The notes beneath the pieces are model-generated. The model did not search any database. It saw only the letters and a list, made by a program, of their open reading frames with translations, and was not told the origin of the DNA. Of a stretch of 64,000 bases of DNA, positions 1-9,724 are shown piece after piece (the stretch's first letter is position 1; each line of letters begins with the position of its first letter). Both the position numbers and the translations under genes were made by a program. Source of the DNA: Catenulispora sp. EB89 (lineage in GTDB: Bacteria; Actinomycetota; Actinomycetes; Streptomycetales; Catenulisporaceae); the NCBI RefSeq assembly GCF_041261445.1, contig NZ_JBGCCU010000029.1, forward strand, positions 1 through 64,000. The letters are read 5' to 3'.

Positions 1-194
1 TCGACGCGGCGAGGGACCCAGAACCAACACCCCGCATGGTCCTTCGGACCCCCTCACCACACCACCAGCCGCGCTCGACCGTCACCGCCCGCAGCGGCCA
101 AGGCACCGGTGTTCGTTGGGAGCGGCAGCCCGGCCGCACCGGTCTGACTGCCGCGCCGCCGTGGCCTACCGCCGCACCGCATCGCATCGTCGCA

Positions 195-314
195 CCGCAT
201 TGCCGCATTGCCGCATTGCCGTCGTGCCGTCGTGCCGTCGTGCCGCCGCGCCGTCGCGCCGTCGTGCCGCCGCGCCGTCGCGCCGCCGCATCGCATTGCC
301 GTGCTGCCGCACCG
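195..314. repeat. 8-bp tandem repeat (CCGTCGTG-type)
   Basis: About fourteen consecutive octamers of form CCGNCGNG/CCGCATTG run in phase from 195. A period of 8 is not a multiple of 3, so the array cannot encode a repeated peptide, and the open frames crossing it are compositional artefacts. It lies just past the 3' end of the minus-strand glucosidase gene. The rest of 1-343 shows no convincing gene. Confidence 0.75.
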
Positions 315-343
315 CCCAGCCCACCCTCGCCTGCCGCCGCCCC

Positions 344-3028
344 CTACTCCTCCCGAGCCTCCGTCTCGAACTCCGCCTCAGCCGCCTCCTCCATAGCCGC
401 CGTCCGCCGCGGCCGCCCCTTGCGCAGCAGCAGGTTGATCGCCAGCGCCGTCCACCCTGTCTGGTGCGAAGCGCCGATCCCGGCTCCCGTGTCGCCGTGG
501 AAGTACTCGTGGAACGGGATCTGGTCGTGCCAGGCCTCGTCCTCCTGGAACAGCTTCACGTCGCCGAACACCGGTCGGCGGCCTGCCTCGTCGTTCAGGA
601 AGACGCCGACCAGGCGGTGCGCCAGGTCGTCGGCGATGGTGCCGTAGGTTGCCTGGTTCGGGGAGCCGGTGGGGTAGGGGATGGTGATGCCGTCGCCGAA
701 GAAGTCCTGGTGGCGGTCCAGGGCGTCGATCAGGAGGTAGTTCACCGGGAACCAGATCGGGCCGCGCCAGTTGCTGTTGCCGCCGAACATCGTGGTGTGG
801 GATTCGCCTGGTTCGTAGCTGACGCTGTAGTCGGTGCCGTTGACGTTCAGGCGGTATGGCTGGTCCTTGTGCACCCGGGACAGGGCGCGCAGGCCGTGGT
901 CCGATAGGAACTCGCCCTCGTCGAGCATGCGTTCCAGGACGCGGGGCCGTTGGTCGAACGTCATCATCGTGAGTAGGCGGTGCGACTTGTTCATGTCGAC
1001 GCAGCCCATCAGCAGGTCGGCCTTGTCGGTCTGGTTCTCGAAGAACCACTTCACGCGCTTGCGTAGCTCCGGGACGGCGTCCATGGCCTCGGCGCGGACC
1101 GAGGTGGTGGCCACCAGGGGGAGTAGGCCCACGACCGAGCGGACCTTCATCGGGATGGTGCTGCCGTCGCGGGTGCGCAGTACGTCGTAGAAGAAGCCGT
1201 CCTCCTCGTTCCAGAGGCCGATCTTGTTCGCGGCGGCGGCGATCAGGCCGAAGTGCTCGAAGAACTTCATCACCAGTTCTCGGTAGACCGGGTCGTGTTC
1301 GGCCAGGACCAGGGCGATCTCCATGAGGTTCAGCGAGTACATCGCCATCCAGGCGGTGCCGTCGCTCTGCTCCAGCAGGTCGCCGACCGGGACGCCGGCG
1401 TCGCGGTCGAAGGGGCCGATGTTGTCCAGGCCGAGGAAGCCGCCTTCGAAGACGTTGTTGCCGTCGGCGTCGGCGCGGTTCACCCACCAGGTGAAGTTCA
1501 TCAGCAGCTTGTGGAACACGCGCTTGAGGAACACGTGGTCGCGGCAGCCGTCGGCGCGGTAGATCTGGAGTGCGGCCCAGGCCTGGACCGGCGGGTTGTC
1601 GTCGCTGAACGCCCACTCGTACGCCGGGACCTGGCCGCTGGGGTGCAGGTACCACTCCTGGAGCAGCAACAGCAGCTGCTCCTTGGCCATCTTCGGGTCG
1701 ATCTCGGCCAGTGCCACGCAGTGGAACGCCAGGTCCCACGCCGCGAACCACGGGTACTCCCACGGGTCCGGCATCAGGATGACGTCGCGCGCCGACAGCG
1801 TCCACCAGTGCGTGTTGCGGCCGTGCTCGCGGCCCTCCGGTGGTGTGGGCTGCGACGGGTCGCCCTCCAGCCATCGCGAGACGTTGTAGTGGTAGTACTG
1901 CTTGGACCACATCAGGCCGGCCACCGCCTGGCGCAGTACGTTCGCCTCGTCGGCCGTGCACGCGTCCGGGGTCAGCTCCGCGAAGTACTCGTCGGCCTCG
2001 GCCGCGCGCCGCGCCATCAGCTCCTCGAAGCCGGTGTCCAGGTCCGCCGGGCCCACGGCCTCGCTGTCCGGGCCCTCCGAGCGCAGCCGCAGCCGGATCT
2101 CCGCGGTGCCGCCGGCCGGGACGGTCAAGACGTAGTGCAGCGCGCCCTTGGTGCCGCGGCGCTCCGGGTTGACGGTGTCCGCGCCGGAGACCACGTGGTC
2201 GTTGATGCCGTCCTTGGGATACGCCGGGCCGTCGCTGTTCCACAGCCGCCGGTCGTTCGTCACGTTGTCGCAGACCAGCGCCTCGGGCTCACCGGAGCCG
2301 GTCAGCGCGAGCCGTCCGAGCAGCCGGTGCTCGCCGACCAGTGTGCCGACGTCGCCGGTCAGCACCGGCACCGCCTCACGGCCGGCCAGGCCCCAGGACC
2401 AGGTGTTGCGGAACCACATGTGCGGCAGGACGTGCAGCGTCTCCTCGTCCGGACCCTTGTTCTCCACCTTCACGCGGATGCACATGTCCTCCGGCCCGGA
2501 CTTCGCGTACTCGGCGGTGATGCGCCAGTAGCGGTCGTCCTGGAAGGTTCCGGTGTCCACGAGTTCGTACTCCGGGTCCTGGGTGCCGCGGTCGCGGTTG
2601 GTGTGGACCAGGTCGTTGTACGGGAACTCGTTCTGCGGGTAGTGGTACCGCCAGCGCATCCAGGAGTGGGTCGGCGTGGAGTCCAGGTACCACCAGTAGT
2701 CCTTGACGTCCTCGCCGTGGTTGCCCTCGTTGCCGGTCAGACCGAAGGCGCGCTCCTTCAGGATCGGGTCGCGGCCGTTCCAGAACGCCAGGGAGAAGCA
2801 GAAGTACTGGTCGATGTCGCAGACGCCGGCCAGGCCGTCCTCGTTCCAGCGGTACGCCCGCGAACGCGCGTGGTCGTGCGGGAAGTAGTCCCAGGCCGTG
2901 CCGCCGGGGGAGTAGTCCTCACGGACGGTGCCCCAAGCCCGCTCCGACAGATACGGACCCCACGCACGCCAAGGCTCGTTTTCCTCGCCGTCGTACTGGT
3001 CCAGCCGCGCCTGCTCTGCTGTGGTCAC
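344..3028 (-). CDS. GH63/MGH1-like alpha-glucosidase family protein
   Basis: The 894-residue protein has the (alpha/alpha)6-barrel signature of bacterial GH63 (mannosyl-oligosaccharide glucosidase-like) enzymes. Visible blocks are EYPWFAAWDLAFHCVALAE near residue 430, GGNSNWRGPIWFPVN near 745 and GASHQTGWTALA near the C-terminus. No signal peptide is seen, so it is probably cytosolic and acts on alpha-glucans or glucosides; the exact substrate cannot be read. The start is GTG at 3028, preceded by a GAGGG Shine-Dalgarno about 8 nt away. It diverges from the debranching enzyme gene across about 60 bp, which suggests a shared promoter region and a shared role in storage-glucan turnover. Length is usual for annotated actinobacterial glucosidases of this type. 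Confidence 0.85.
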   Translation of the reverse strand: MTTAEQARLDQYDGEENEPWRAWGPYLSERAWGTVREDYSPGGTAWDYFPHDHARSRAYRWNEDGLAGVCDIDQYFCFSLAFWNGRDPILKERAFGLTGNEGNHGEDVKDYWWYLDSTPTHSWMRWRYHYPQNEFPYNDLVHTNRDRGTQDPEYELVDTGTFQDDRYWRITAEYAKSGPEDMCIRVKVENKGPDEETLHVLPHMWFRNTWSWGLAGREAVPVLTGDVGTLVGEHRLLGRLALTGSGEPEALVCDNVTNDRRLWNSDGPAYPKDGINDHVVSGADTVNPERRGTKGALHYVLTVPAGGTAEIRLRLRSEGPDSEAVGPADLDTGFEELMARRAAEADEYFAELTPDACTADEANVLRQAVAGLMWSKQYYHYNVSRWLEGDPSQPTPPEGREHGRNTHWWTLSARDVILMPDPWEYPWFAAWDLAFHCVALAEIDPKMAKEQLLLLLQEWYLHPSGQVPAYEWAFSDDNPPVQAWAALQIYRADGCRDHVFLKRVFHKLLMNFTWWVNRADADGNNVFEGGFLGLDNIGPFDRDAGVPVGDLLEQSDGTAWMAMYSLNLMEIALVLAEHDPVYRELVMKFFEHFGLIAAAANKIGLWNEEDGFFYDVLRTRDGSTIPMKVRSVVGLLPLVATTSVRAEAMDAVPELRKRVKWFFENQTDKADLLMGCVDMNKSHRLLTMMTFDQRPRVLERMLDEGEFLSDHGLRALSRVHKDQPYRLNVNGTDYSVSYEPGESHTTMFGGNSNWRGPIWFPVNYLLIDALDRHQDFFGDGITIPYPTGSPNQATYGTIADDLAHRLVGVFLNDEAGRRPVFGDVKLFQEDEAWHDQIPFHEYFHGDTGAGIGASHQTGWTALAINLLLRKGRPRRTAAMEEAAEAEFETEAREE

Positions 3029-3087
3029 CGCGTGCCCTCGCGTTCCTTGGGTACCGTTGCGGTTCGACCCTACGCAGCACTCACGAA

Positions 3088-5124
3088 ATGCGCTCGATAA
3101 AGACCACTGCGAATATGGCGGTCGTGGCGATCTCCAATCCGCATGTCTTCGGTACCCGGCTGTGCGGCGACCTCTCTGAGGGCGCGGCCCGGGAATGGGT
3201 TGTACCCGATGGTGTTGGTGGTTATGCCATGGGAACTGCGAGCGGGCTTCGGACCCGCAGGTATCACGCTCTGTTAGTGGCGTCCGAGAACGGCGGCAGC
3301 GCGCGTCGGGTCGGTCTGGCCAGTCTCGACCCGGTGCTCGTGACGCCCTCAGGGGCCGAGGTGAGGCTGGCCGTACACGAGTGGGCCTCCGGCGCGATCG
3401 CCCCGGACGGCCACACGCTGCTGGAGAGCTTCACCCTTTCGCACGGACTTCCGCGGTGGCGTTGGCGGGTTGGCGACATCGTGCTGGAGGCCGAACTCGC
3501 CGCGGTCCACGGCCGGCCCGCCTACGGCTACCTCTACCGCCTGCTCGCCGGCGGCCCGGTGACGCTGCGCGTCGAAGCCCTGTGCACCTGGCGCGACCAG
3601 CACGGCGACCGGTTCGCCGGCGGCGGCGATCCGCGGCTGCGGCCGACCTCCGACGGCGTGGTCGTGGAGGACGCCTACCGCATCGCCGGGCCCGGCTGGA
3701 CTCCCGACGGCCAGTGGTACCGCGACGTGTACCTGCGCGAGGAAGCCGCACGCGGCCTCGGCGCGCGCGAGGACCTGTGGTTCGCCGGCTCGTTCTCGGC
3801 TCGGCTGGCCGGGCCGGGGGAGACCCTGGAGCTCGCCGCCTGGGCCGGCGATCTGGACGCCGCGCCGCCGCCCGCCGCGCAGATCGTCGCGGCAGCTCAC
3901 GACCGCGCCGCCGCGATCGAGGCCAAGGGCTCGGACGCGGTAGCCGCCGAGCTGCTGCTGGCCGCCGACGCCTTTGTCATCGACCGAACGGCCGCCGACG
4001 GGACGCAGGCGCCGGATGTGATCGCCGGGTACCCGTGGTTCGGGACGTGGTCGCGGGACACGATGCTGTCCTACGACGGCCTGTTCCTGAGCGCACAGCG
4101 TGCTGACGAGGGCCGCCGCCTGCTGCGCGCCTACGCCGCGACGCTGTCCGAGGGCATGCTCGCCAACACCGCCGACACCGGTTCGGTCGAGTACAACACC
4201 GCCGACGGCACGCTGTGGTTCGTGCACGCCGTCGGCCGGCACGTCGCCGCCACCGGCGACGCGGACCTGGCCGCCGAGCTGGTCCCGGCGCTCGACGGCA
4301 TCCTGCGGGCGCACCTGGACGGCACCCGCTACGGCATCCGGGTGGACCCCGCCGACTCGCTGCTCACGCAGGGTGCCGACGGGTACGCGCTGACCTGGAT
4401 GGACGCGCGGGTCGACGGCCGGCCGATCACGCAGCGCAGCGGCAAGGCCGTGGAGATCAACGCGCTGTGGATCAACGCACTGGGAACCGTCGCCGATCTG
4501 TACAAGGCGACCGGCCGGGACGCCACGGCCGTGCTGCACCGGCGTGAGGCCGCCGCGACCTCGTTCCGACGCCGCTTCCCGAATCCGGACTCCGGGCTCT
4601 ACGACGTGGTCGACGGCCCGGCCGGCGACGACGGCTCGCTGCGTCCGAACCAGCTGCTGGCGTACAGCCTCCCGTACGCGCCGCTGCGCGGACAGGCCCC
4701 GGCGGCGATCGTCGGCGAGAAGCTGATGACCCCGCTGGGTCTGCGGACCCTGTCGCCGGACGATCCGGCTTATCAGCGGCACCACCAGGGATCCTCCGAG
4801 CAGCGCGACGCCGCGTACCACCAGGGCACCGTGTGGCCGTGGCTGCTCGGGCCGTACCGCGACGCCGTCGCCGCCGCGGCCGCCGCCTCCTCGGCCGCCG
4901 CGGCCGGCGGATCGTCCGACGGCCCGGCTGACAGCTCCGCCGACGACCCGGTCGCGGCCATCCTCGGCGGACTCCCCGGCCACCTCGGCGAAGCCGGGCT
5001 CGGCTCGGTCTCCGAGACCGCCGACGGCGCCGCCCCCCATGCCACCACCGGCTGCCCGTTCCAGGCGTGGTCGGTGGCCGAAGCCCTTCGCTGCTGGACC
5101 ACCAGATTTCTCGACCGCACATGA
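3088..5124 (+). CDS. glycogen debranching enzyme (amylo-alpha-1,6-glucosidase, GH133-type)
   Basis: The protein of up to 678 residues is an archaeal/bacterial-type debranching enzyme that hydrolyses alpha-1,6 branch stubs of glycogen. The N-terminal domain carries VGGYAMGTASGLRTRRYHALL, the family block around residues 40-60. The catalytic barrel shows GYPWFGTWSRDTML (about 313-326) and YHQGTVWPWLLGPY near the C-terminus. An Ala/Ser-rich insertion follows the last block (about 590-630) and looks like low-complexity lineage drift. The start is uncertain: ATG 3088 has no clear ribosome site, and ATG 3115 (MAVVAISNP) fits the family N-terminus equally well. It is followed 32 nt later by the GT4 gene and then glgB, so the three probably form one operon. 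Confidence 0.9.
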   Translation: MRSIKTTANMAVVAISNPHVFGTRLCGDLSEGAAREWVVPDGVGGYAMGTASGLRTRRYHALLVASENGGSARRVGLASLDPVLVTPSGAEVRLAVHEWASGAIAPDGHTLLESFTLSHGLPRWRWRVGDIVLEAELAAVHGRPAYGYLYRLLAGGPVTLRVEALCTWRDQHGDRFAGGGDPRLRPTSDGVVVEDAYRIAGPGWTPDGQWYRDVYLREEAARGLGAREDLWFAGSFSARLAGPGETLELAAWAGDLDAAPPPAAQIVAAAHDRAAAIEAKGSDAVAAELLLAADAFVIDRTAADGTQAPDVIAGYPWFGTWSRDTMLSYDGLFLSAQRADEGRRLLRAYAATLSEGMLANTADTGSVEYNTADGTLWFVHAVGRHVAATGDADLAAELVPALDGILRAHLDGTRYGIRVDPADSLLTQGADGYALTWMDARVDGRPITQRSGKAVEINALWINALGTVADLYKATGRDATAVLHRREAAATSFRRRFPNPDSGLYDVVDGPAGDDGSLRPNQLLAYSLPYAPLRGQAPAAIVGEKLMTPLGLRTLSPDDPAYQRHHQGSSEQRDAAYHQGTVWPWLLGPYRDAVAAAAAASSAAAAGGSSDGPADSSADDPVAAILGGLPGHLGEAGLGSVSETADGAAPHATTGCPFQAWSVAEALRCWTTRFLDRT

Positions 5125-5156
5125 ACCACCGAGCACAACCAAGGGGAGCAACGCCC

Positions 5157-6551
5157 ATGTCCGCACCGGTGCGCGAGCTGACGATGACGAAAGAAGAGAA
5201 CGACGCGATGGCGGTGGTCCGGGCCACGGTCCCGGCGCCACCCCGGCCGGCGTCCCGGAGCCTGCGGATCCTGATGCTCTCCTGGGAGTACCCGCCGGTG
5301 GTGGTCGGCGGCCTGGGCCGGCACGTCCACGCGCTGGCCCGGAACCTGGCGCGGGCCGGCCACCAGGTCACCGTCGCCACCCGGCACGCCCCCGGCGCGC
5401 CGCTGGACGAGATCATCGAGGGCGTGCGCGTGGTGCGCGCCCCGGCCGACCCGCCGGCCATCCCCTTGGACACCCCGCACCTGCTCGCCTGGACGATGGC
5501 CTTCAACCACACCCTGACCCGCGCCGCCCTGCACGCCGCCGACACCGGCGAGTTCGATCTGGTCCACGCGCACGACTGGCTGGTCACCCACACCGCGATC
5601 ACCATGCGCGACCACCTGCGGGTGCCGCTGGTGGCGACCGTGCACGCCACCGAGGCCGGCCGGCACCAGGGCTGGCTGCCGGGCGATCTGAACCGCGCGA
5701 TCCACTCCGTCGAGTGCTGGCTCGGTACGGAGGCCGAGCGGGTGCTGGTGTGCTCCAAGTACATGGGACGTGAAGTCGACGCCCTGCTCGGCGTGTCCGC
5801 CGCGAAGACCGCCGTCATCCCCAACGGCGTCGATCTGCCGCGCTGGTCGCCCAACCGGATGGACGTCGCCGCCGCGCGCTCGCGCTACGCCGGCGACGGG
5901 CCGCTGATCGGGTTCGCCGGCCGCCTGGTCTACGAGAAGGGCGTCCAGCACCTGCTGCACGCCGTGCCCGAGCTGCGCCGCCGGCACCCCGGGCTGCGCG
6001 TGGTGATAGCCGGCGACGGACCGCAGCGCGGTGAGCTGGAAGCCACCGTCGGCCGCCTGGACCTGCACCACGAGATCAGCTTCACCGGCTTCGTCCCGGC
6101 CCGCGGCCTGTCCTCGACCATGGCCTCCACCGACGCCATGGTGGTGCCCAGCATCTACGAGCCCTTCGGTCTGGTGGCGCTGGAAGCCGCGGCGGCCGGC
6201 GCGCCGCTGGCGGTGTCGGAGACCGGCGGGCTGGCCGAGATCGTCGAGCCCGGCGTGACCGGCCTGAGGTTCCCGGTCCGCGACGCCGAGGCGCTCACCG
6301 AGTCTGTCAGTTCCCTGATCAGCGACCGCGAGTCGGCGCGGGCGATGGCCGACGCCGCGCGGACCATGGTGCGCGAGCGCTACGGCTGGGACGACGTCGC
6401 GGTGGCCACCGCCGGGATCTACTCCAGCGTGGTGACCAAGGCCAAGGTCAAGCGGCCGCCGAACCTGTGGCGCAGCCACGACGTCCCGGACCGCGAGCCC
6501 GTGCACATCCCCCAGGGCAACCTGCTGGAGTCGGCGGGGTTGCTGCCGTGA
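5157..6551 (+). CDS. GT4 family alpha-glucan glycosyltransferase (Rv3032-like)
   Basis: The 464-residue retaining GT-B glycosyltransferase begins SLRILMLSWEYPPVVVGG, the N-terminal block of glycogen-synthase-like GT4 enzymes. The C-terminal donor-binding half has GFAGRLVYEKGVQHLL and the E-x7-E motif region PSIYEPFGLVALEA. The N-terminal pattern resembles mycobacterial Rv3032, an alpha-1,4-glucosyltransferase of methylglucose lipopolysaccharide and glycogen synthesis; that assignment is by recall of the family. The start at ATG 5157 is set by an AAGGGGAG ribosome site 5141-5148. The context between a debranching and a branching enzyme makes elongation of an alpha-1,4-glucan the likely reaction. 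Its stop codon overlaps the next gene's GTG. Confidence 0.85.
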   Translation: MSAPVRELTMTKEENDAMAVVRATVPAPPRPASRSLRILMLSWEYPPVVVGGLGRHVHALARNLARAGHQVTVATRHAPGAPLDEIIEGVRVVRAPADPPAIPLDTPHLLAWTMAFNHTLTRAALHAADTGEFDLVHAHDWLVTHTAITMRDHLRVPLVATVHATEAGRHQGWLPGDLNRAIHSVECWLGTEAERVLVCSKYMGREVDALLGVSAAKTAVIPNGVDLPRWSPNRMDVAAARSRYAGDGPLIGFAGRLVYEKGVQHLLHAVPELRRRHPGLRVVIAGDGPQRGELEATVGRLDLHHEISFTGFVPARGLSSTMASTDAMVVPSIYEPFGLVALEAAAAGAPLAVSETGGLAEIVEPGVTGLRFPVRDAEALTESVSSLISDRESARAMADAARTMVRERYGWDDVAVATAGIYSSVVTKAKVKRPPNLWRSHDVPDREPVHIPQGNLLESAGLLP

Positions 6552-8485
6552 CGTGGAACGGGGGAACCGCCGTGGGAGCCGGTGGGACGCGCGTGCAGGA
6601 TATTCAGGATATTGATGTCGACTGGTCGTCGCTGGCGGTGCCGGACGACCCGCGCTACTGGCACCGGTACGGCGCGCACGTGCGGGCCGACGGCTCCGGT
6701 GGCGTCGACGGGATCACCGGCGTGGAGTTCGCGGTCTGGGCGCCGAACGCGCAGCAGGTGAACGTCGAGGGCGACTTCAACGACTGGAACCCGCACCGCG
6801 GCGTGGAGCTGCGGCGCGACGATTCGGGCCGCTGGTCGGGATTCGCACCCGACGCCCGGCCCGGGCACCGGTACAAGTACAAGATCCTCGGCCGCGACGG
6901 GGTGTGGCGGCTGAAGGCCGATCCGGTGGCGTTCGCCGCCGAGACGCCGCCGGCCTCGGCCTCGGTGGTGTTCGAGTCGCGGCATCAGTGGACTGATGAC
7001 GCCTGGATGGCGCGGCACCGTACCGGCGAGCGCTACTCGTTCAACGAGCCGATGTCGGTGTACGAGGTGCACCTGGCGTCCTGGCGGCCCGGGCTGTCCT
7101 ACGACCAGCTCGCCGAGCAGCTGGTCGGGCACGTCGCGGGGCTGGGCTTCACGCACGTGGAGTTCCTGCCGGTCATGGAGCACCCCTTCGGCGGATCGTG
7201 GGGGTATCAGACCACTGGTTTCTACGCCCCGACCGCGCGGCTCGGCGACCCGGACGGGCTCCGGCGGCTCATCGACGCCTTCCACCGGGCCGGCGTCGCG
7301 GTGATCCTGGACTGGGTCCCGGCGCACTTCCCGCGCGACGAGTGGGCCCTGGCCTGGTTCGACGGCGCGGCCCTGTATGAGCACCCTGACCCGCGGCGCG
7401 GCGAGCACCCGGACTGGGGCAGCCTGATCTTCGACTTCGGGCACCCCGACGTCCGCGACTTCCTGATCGGCAGCGCGCTGTACTGGATCGAGGAGTTCCA
7501 CGCCGACGGCCTCCGCGTCGACGCCGTGTCCTCGATGCTGTTCCTGGACTACTCGCGCGCGCCGGGAACGTGGGAGCCGAACTGCTTCGGCGGCAACTCG
7601 AACCTGCAGGCTCTTGACTTCATCAAGATGCTGACGAACGAGGTCCACGACCGGCACCCCTCGGTGGTCATGGTCGCCGAGGAGTCGGCGGCCTGGCCCG
7701 GCGTGACGCACCCGGTCGCCGACGGCGGCCTGGGCTTCGACGTGAAGTGGAACCTGGGGTGGATGAACAACACCCTGACCTGCCTCACCGTCGACCCGCT
7801 GTTCCGCCGCTACCACTGGGACGACCTCCGCCGGCCGTCGGCGTACGCCTTCATGGAGCACGACCTGCTCCCGCTGTCGCACGACGAGGTGGTCCACGGC
7901 AAGGGCTCCCTGGCCGGCAAGCTGCCGGGCTGGCGCGGCCAGCAGAAGGACGGCCTGCGCGGCCTGCTGGCGTACCAGTGGGCCTTCCCCGGAAAGCACC
8001 TGCTGTTCATGGGTTCCGAGTTTGCGCAGCGCGGCGAGTGGAGCGAGCAGTGGGGCCTGGACTGGGCCGACGCCGCCGACGGCGACGGCGTGACCCGCCT
8101 CGTCGCCGCCATGAACCACCGCTACACAGAGCTGCCGGCCCTCTGGTCGCGCGACGACGACCCCGGCGCCACCCACTGGGGCGCGGCGGACGCCGACGGC
8201 AACCTGATCGCCTTCGTCCGCTACGGCCGCGACGAGGACGCCCTGGTCTGCATCACGAACTTCTCCGGCCAGGAGATCCGTGACCGGCGCGTCGGCCTGC
8301 CGTGGGGCGGCATGTGGCACGAGGTGCTGAACACCGACTCGCGCGACTACGACGGCGCCGGGGCCGGCAACCTCGGCGCGGTCACCGCCGATGCGGAGCA
8401 GGGACAGGACTGGCTGCCGGCTTCGGGAGTGGTGACGGTCGGGGCTTACGCGACGGTGTGGCTCGCGGGGAAGTACGGACACTGA
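6548..8485 (+). CDS. glgB: 1,4-alpha-glucan branching enzyme
   Basis: This GH13 protein of about 645 residues introduces alpha-1,6 branches in glycogen. An N-terminal CBM48-like domain (FAVWAPNAQQVNVEGDFNDW) is followed by the barrel with GSWGYQTTGFYAPT, the nucleophile region DGLRVDAVSSML, the acid/base region VMVAEES and LPLSHDEVVHGK. A C-terminal beta domain closes the protein. GTG 6548 overlaps the TGA of the upstream glucosyltransferase (GTGA), indicating translational coupling; an earlier ATG lies inside that gene and is unlikely. No GlgE or GlgP gene is seen nearby. It is slightly shorter at the N-terminus than GlgB forms with a duplicated N-domain. Confidence 0.93.
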   Translation: MTWNGGTAVGAGGTRVQDIQDIDVDWSSLAVPDDPRYWHRYGAHVRADGSGGVDGITGVEFAVWAPNAQQVNVEGDFNDWNPHRGVELRRDDSGRWSGFAPDARPGHRYKYKILGRDGVWRLKADPVAFAAETPPASASVVFESRHQWTDDAWMARHRTGERYSFNEPMSVYEVHLASWRPGLSYDQLAEQLVGHVAGLGFTHVEFLPVMEHPFGGSWGYQTTGFYAPTARLGDPDGLRRLIDAFHRAGVAVILDWVPAHFPRDEWALAWFDGAALYEHPDPRRGEHPDWGSLIFDFGHPDVRDFLIGSALYWIEEFHADGLRVDAVSSMLFLDYSRAPGTWEPNCFGGNSNLQALDFIKMLTNEVHDRHPSVVMVAEESAAWPGVTHPVADGGLGFDVKWNLGWMNNTLTCLTVDPLFRRYHWDDLRRPSAYAFMEHDLLPLSHDEVVHGKGSLAGKLPGWRGQQKDGLRGLLAYQWAFPGKHLLFMGSEFAQRGEWSEQWGLDWADAADGDGVTRLVAAMNHRYTELPALWSRDDDPGATHWGAADADGNLIAFVRYGRDEDALVCITNFSGQEIRDRRVGLPWGGMWHEVLNTDSRDYDGAGAGNLGAVTADAEQGQDWLPASGVVTVGAYATVWLAGKYGH

Positions 8486-8495
8486 CTTAGCACTG

Positions 8496-8531
8496 CTGGG
8501 GCGCGCCGCCGGGTGGAGCGGCGCGCCCCAG
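8496..8531 (+). terminator. terminator hairpin after glgB
   Basis: Perfect 14-bp inverted arms CTGGGGCGCGCCGC (8496-8509) and its complement (8518-8531) enclose an 8-nt loop, 11 nt past the glgB stop. No U-tract follows, as is common in actinomycetes. Confidence 0.7.
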
Positions 8532-8666
8532 ATTCTGCGGTGCTGCGGCAGGCGCAGTCTCCAGGCACTGAGGCCCGATGGCAGGCGCGGTTGGCATCGC
8601 CGCCGATTTCAGCAGGGTGCTGAGTTTGTCGGGCCGGCAAGTGCTGTAGATGCCCCGGCGCGCGTC

Positions 8667-9641
8667 CTACTTCGCGGCCGAGTCGTACCACCGCAGCACC
8701 CGCAGTGCCCGCAGCGTGTTCCAGCGGCTCGGTTTGCCTTCCTCGTCGTCGATCGGGAAGTGCAGCTCGCCGGGGTGCGGGTTCTCCAGCAGCCACCGGC
8801 CGTCGGCGTCCTGCTTGCCGCGTACCAGCTCGACCGCCTCCGCCACTCGCTCGTCGGGCTTGACCTCGGCGGCGCGCAGGTAGTCCAGGCCGCGCAACAC
8901 GTCGTAGTGCCAGAACGGCGGGTACGAGAACTGCGTCCAGGCCGCGATGCGTTCGCCGGTCGACAGGCGGTGGAACATCCGTCGTCGCAGCAGGTACTCG
9001 TGGCCGCGCGCCACGGCTTCGGCCACCTCCGGCCCGCCGCTCGCGGTTCGGTCGTACTCCGTCAGTCCCTCCAGCACCTCGATCGTGGTGTGGAACGAGC
9101 CGCGCGTGGAGCCGTTCTCCTGTTCGCAGTTCCAGCCGCCGTCGGCCATCTGCTCTCCGAGCAGCCGGTTCACGATCGGCTCGACGTCGATCCCGTAGTA
9201 CGCGCCGAGTGCGACCGTCCGGCCGTTGATGCAGGGCTCCACCTCCCCGGCGAAGAACGGCTCGCCGTCGTGCTCCCACCGCGCGTTCGCATGAACCCGC
9301 GCCACGGCGTCGCGTACCGCCGGATCGCCCGGCTCGACGCCGAACCCCCGCATCAGCGTCAAGCTCCAGGCGATCGACGTCCATTCGGGGAACAGGGTGC
9401 CCTGCCGGGACGCGTCCATCGACCGCCACCACTGCGCGGCCTTCTCGGAGGAGAACGTCGGAGCGCTCGTCGACCACTTGCCGTCCGGCCCCTGCAAGGC
9501 CAGCAGCCGGCCGCCCCAGCCGTCGGACAGCACGCGGGCCCGCTCGGCCGCGACCTGCTCCTCGGGCGCGTCGGTGAGGTCACGCAGGACTTGCCAGCGG
9601 ATCGCGGGGTCGCTGTCCAGCAGCCAGTCGATGACGGTCAT
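8667..9641 (-). CDS. prenyltransferase/squalene-cyclase-fold hypothetical protein
   Basis: The 324-residue protein has repeated alpha/alpha-toroid segments of the squalene-cyclase/prenyltransferase superfamily: MADGGWNCEQENGSTRGSF, LLALQGPDGKWSTSAPTF and KQDADGRWLLENPHPGE. These resemble QW-type repeats. It is much shorter than a true squalene-hopene cyclase (about 650 residues) and lacks an obvious DxDD acid motif. It is therefore probably a structural relative of unknown substrate rather than a cyclase. It lies alone on the minus strand, convergent with glgB. There is no signal peptide. Confidence 0.8.
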   Translation of the reverse strand: MTVIDWLLDSDPAIRWQVLRDLTDAPEEQVAAERARVLSDGWGGRLLALQGPDGKWSTSAPTFSSEKAAQWWRSMDASRQGTLFPEWTSIAWSLTLMRGFGVEPGDPAVRDAVARVHANARWEHDGEPFFAGEVEPCINGRTVALGAYYGIDVEPIVNRLLGEQMADGGWNCEQENGSTRGSFHTTIEVLEGLTEYDRTASGGPEVAEAVARGHEYLLRRRMFHRLSTGERIAAWTQFSYPPFWHYDVLRGLDYLRAAEVKPDERVAEAVELVRGKQDADGRWLLENPHPGELHFPIDDEEGKPSRWNTLRALRVLRWYDSAAK

Positions 9642-9724
9642 GGCGGGTTCTGTCCTCCTTCAGGGCGTGGCTGTGCCCTGCGGCTATCGTGCCGTGCTTC
9701 CTCTGACAGTGCTCGTGACGACAC

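Noticed and set aside
1253-3100. 615-codon + strand frame opposite the glucosidase
   Set aside because: Shadow of the GH63-like gene, Val/Arg/Gly-rich, no domain.
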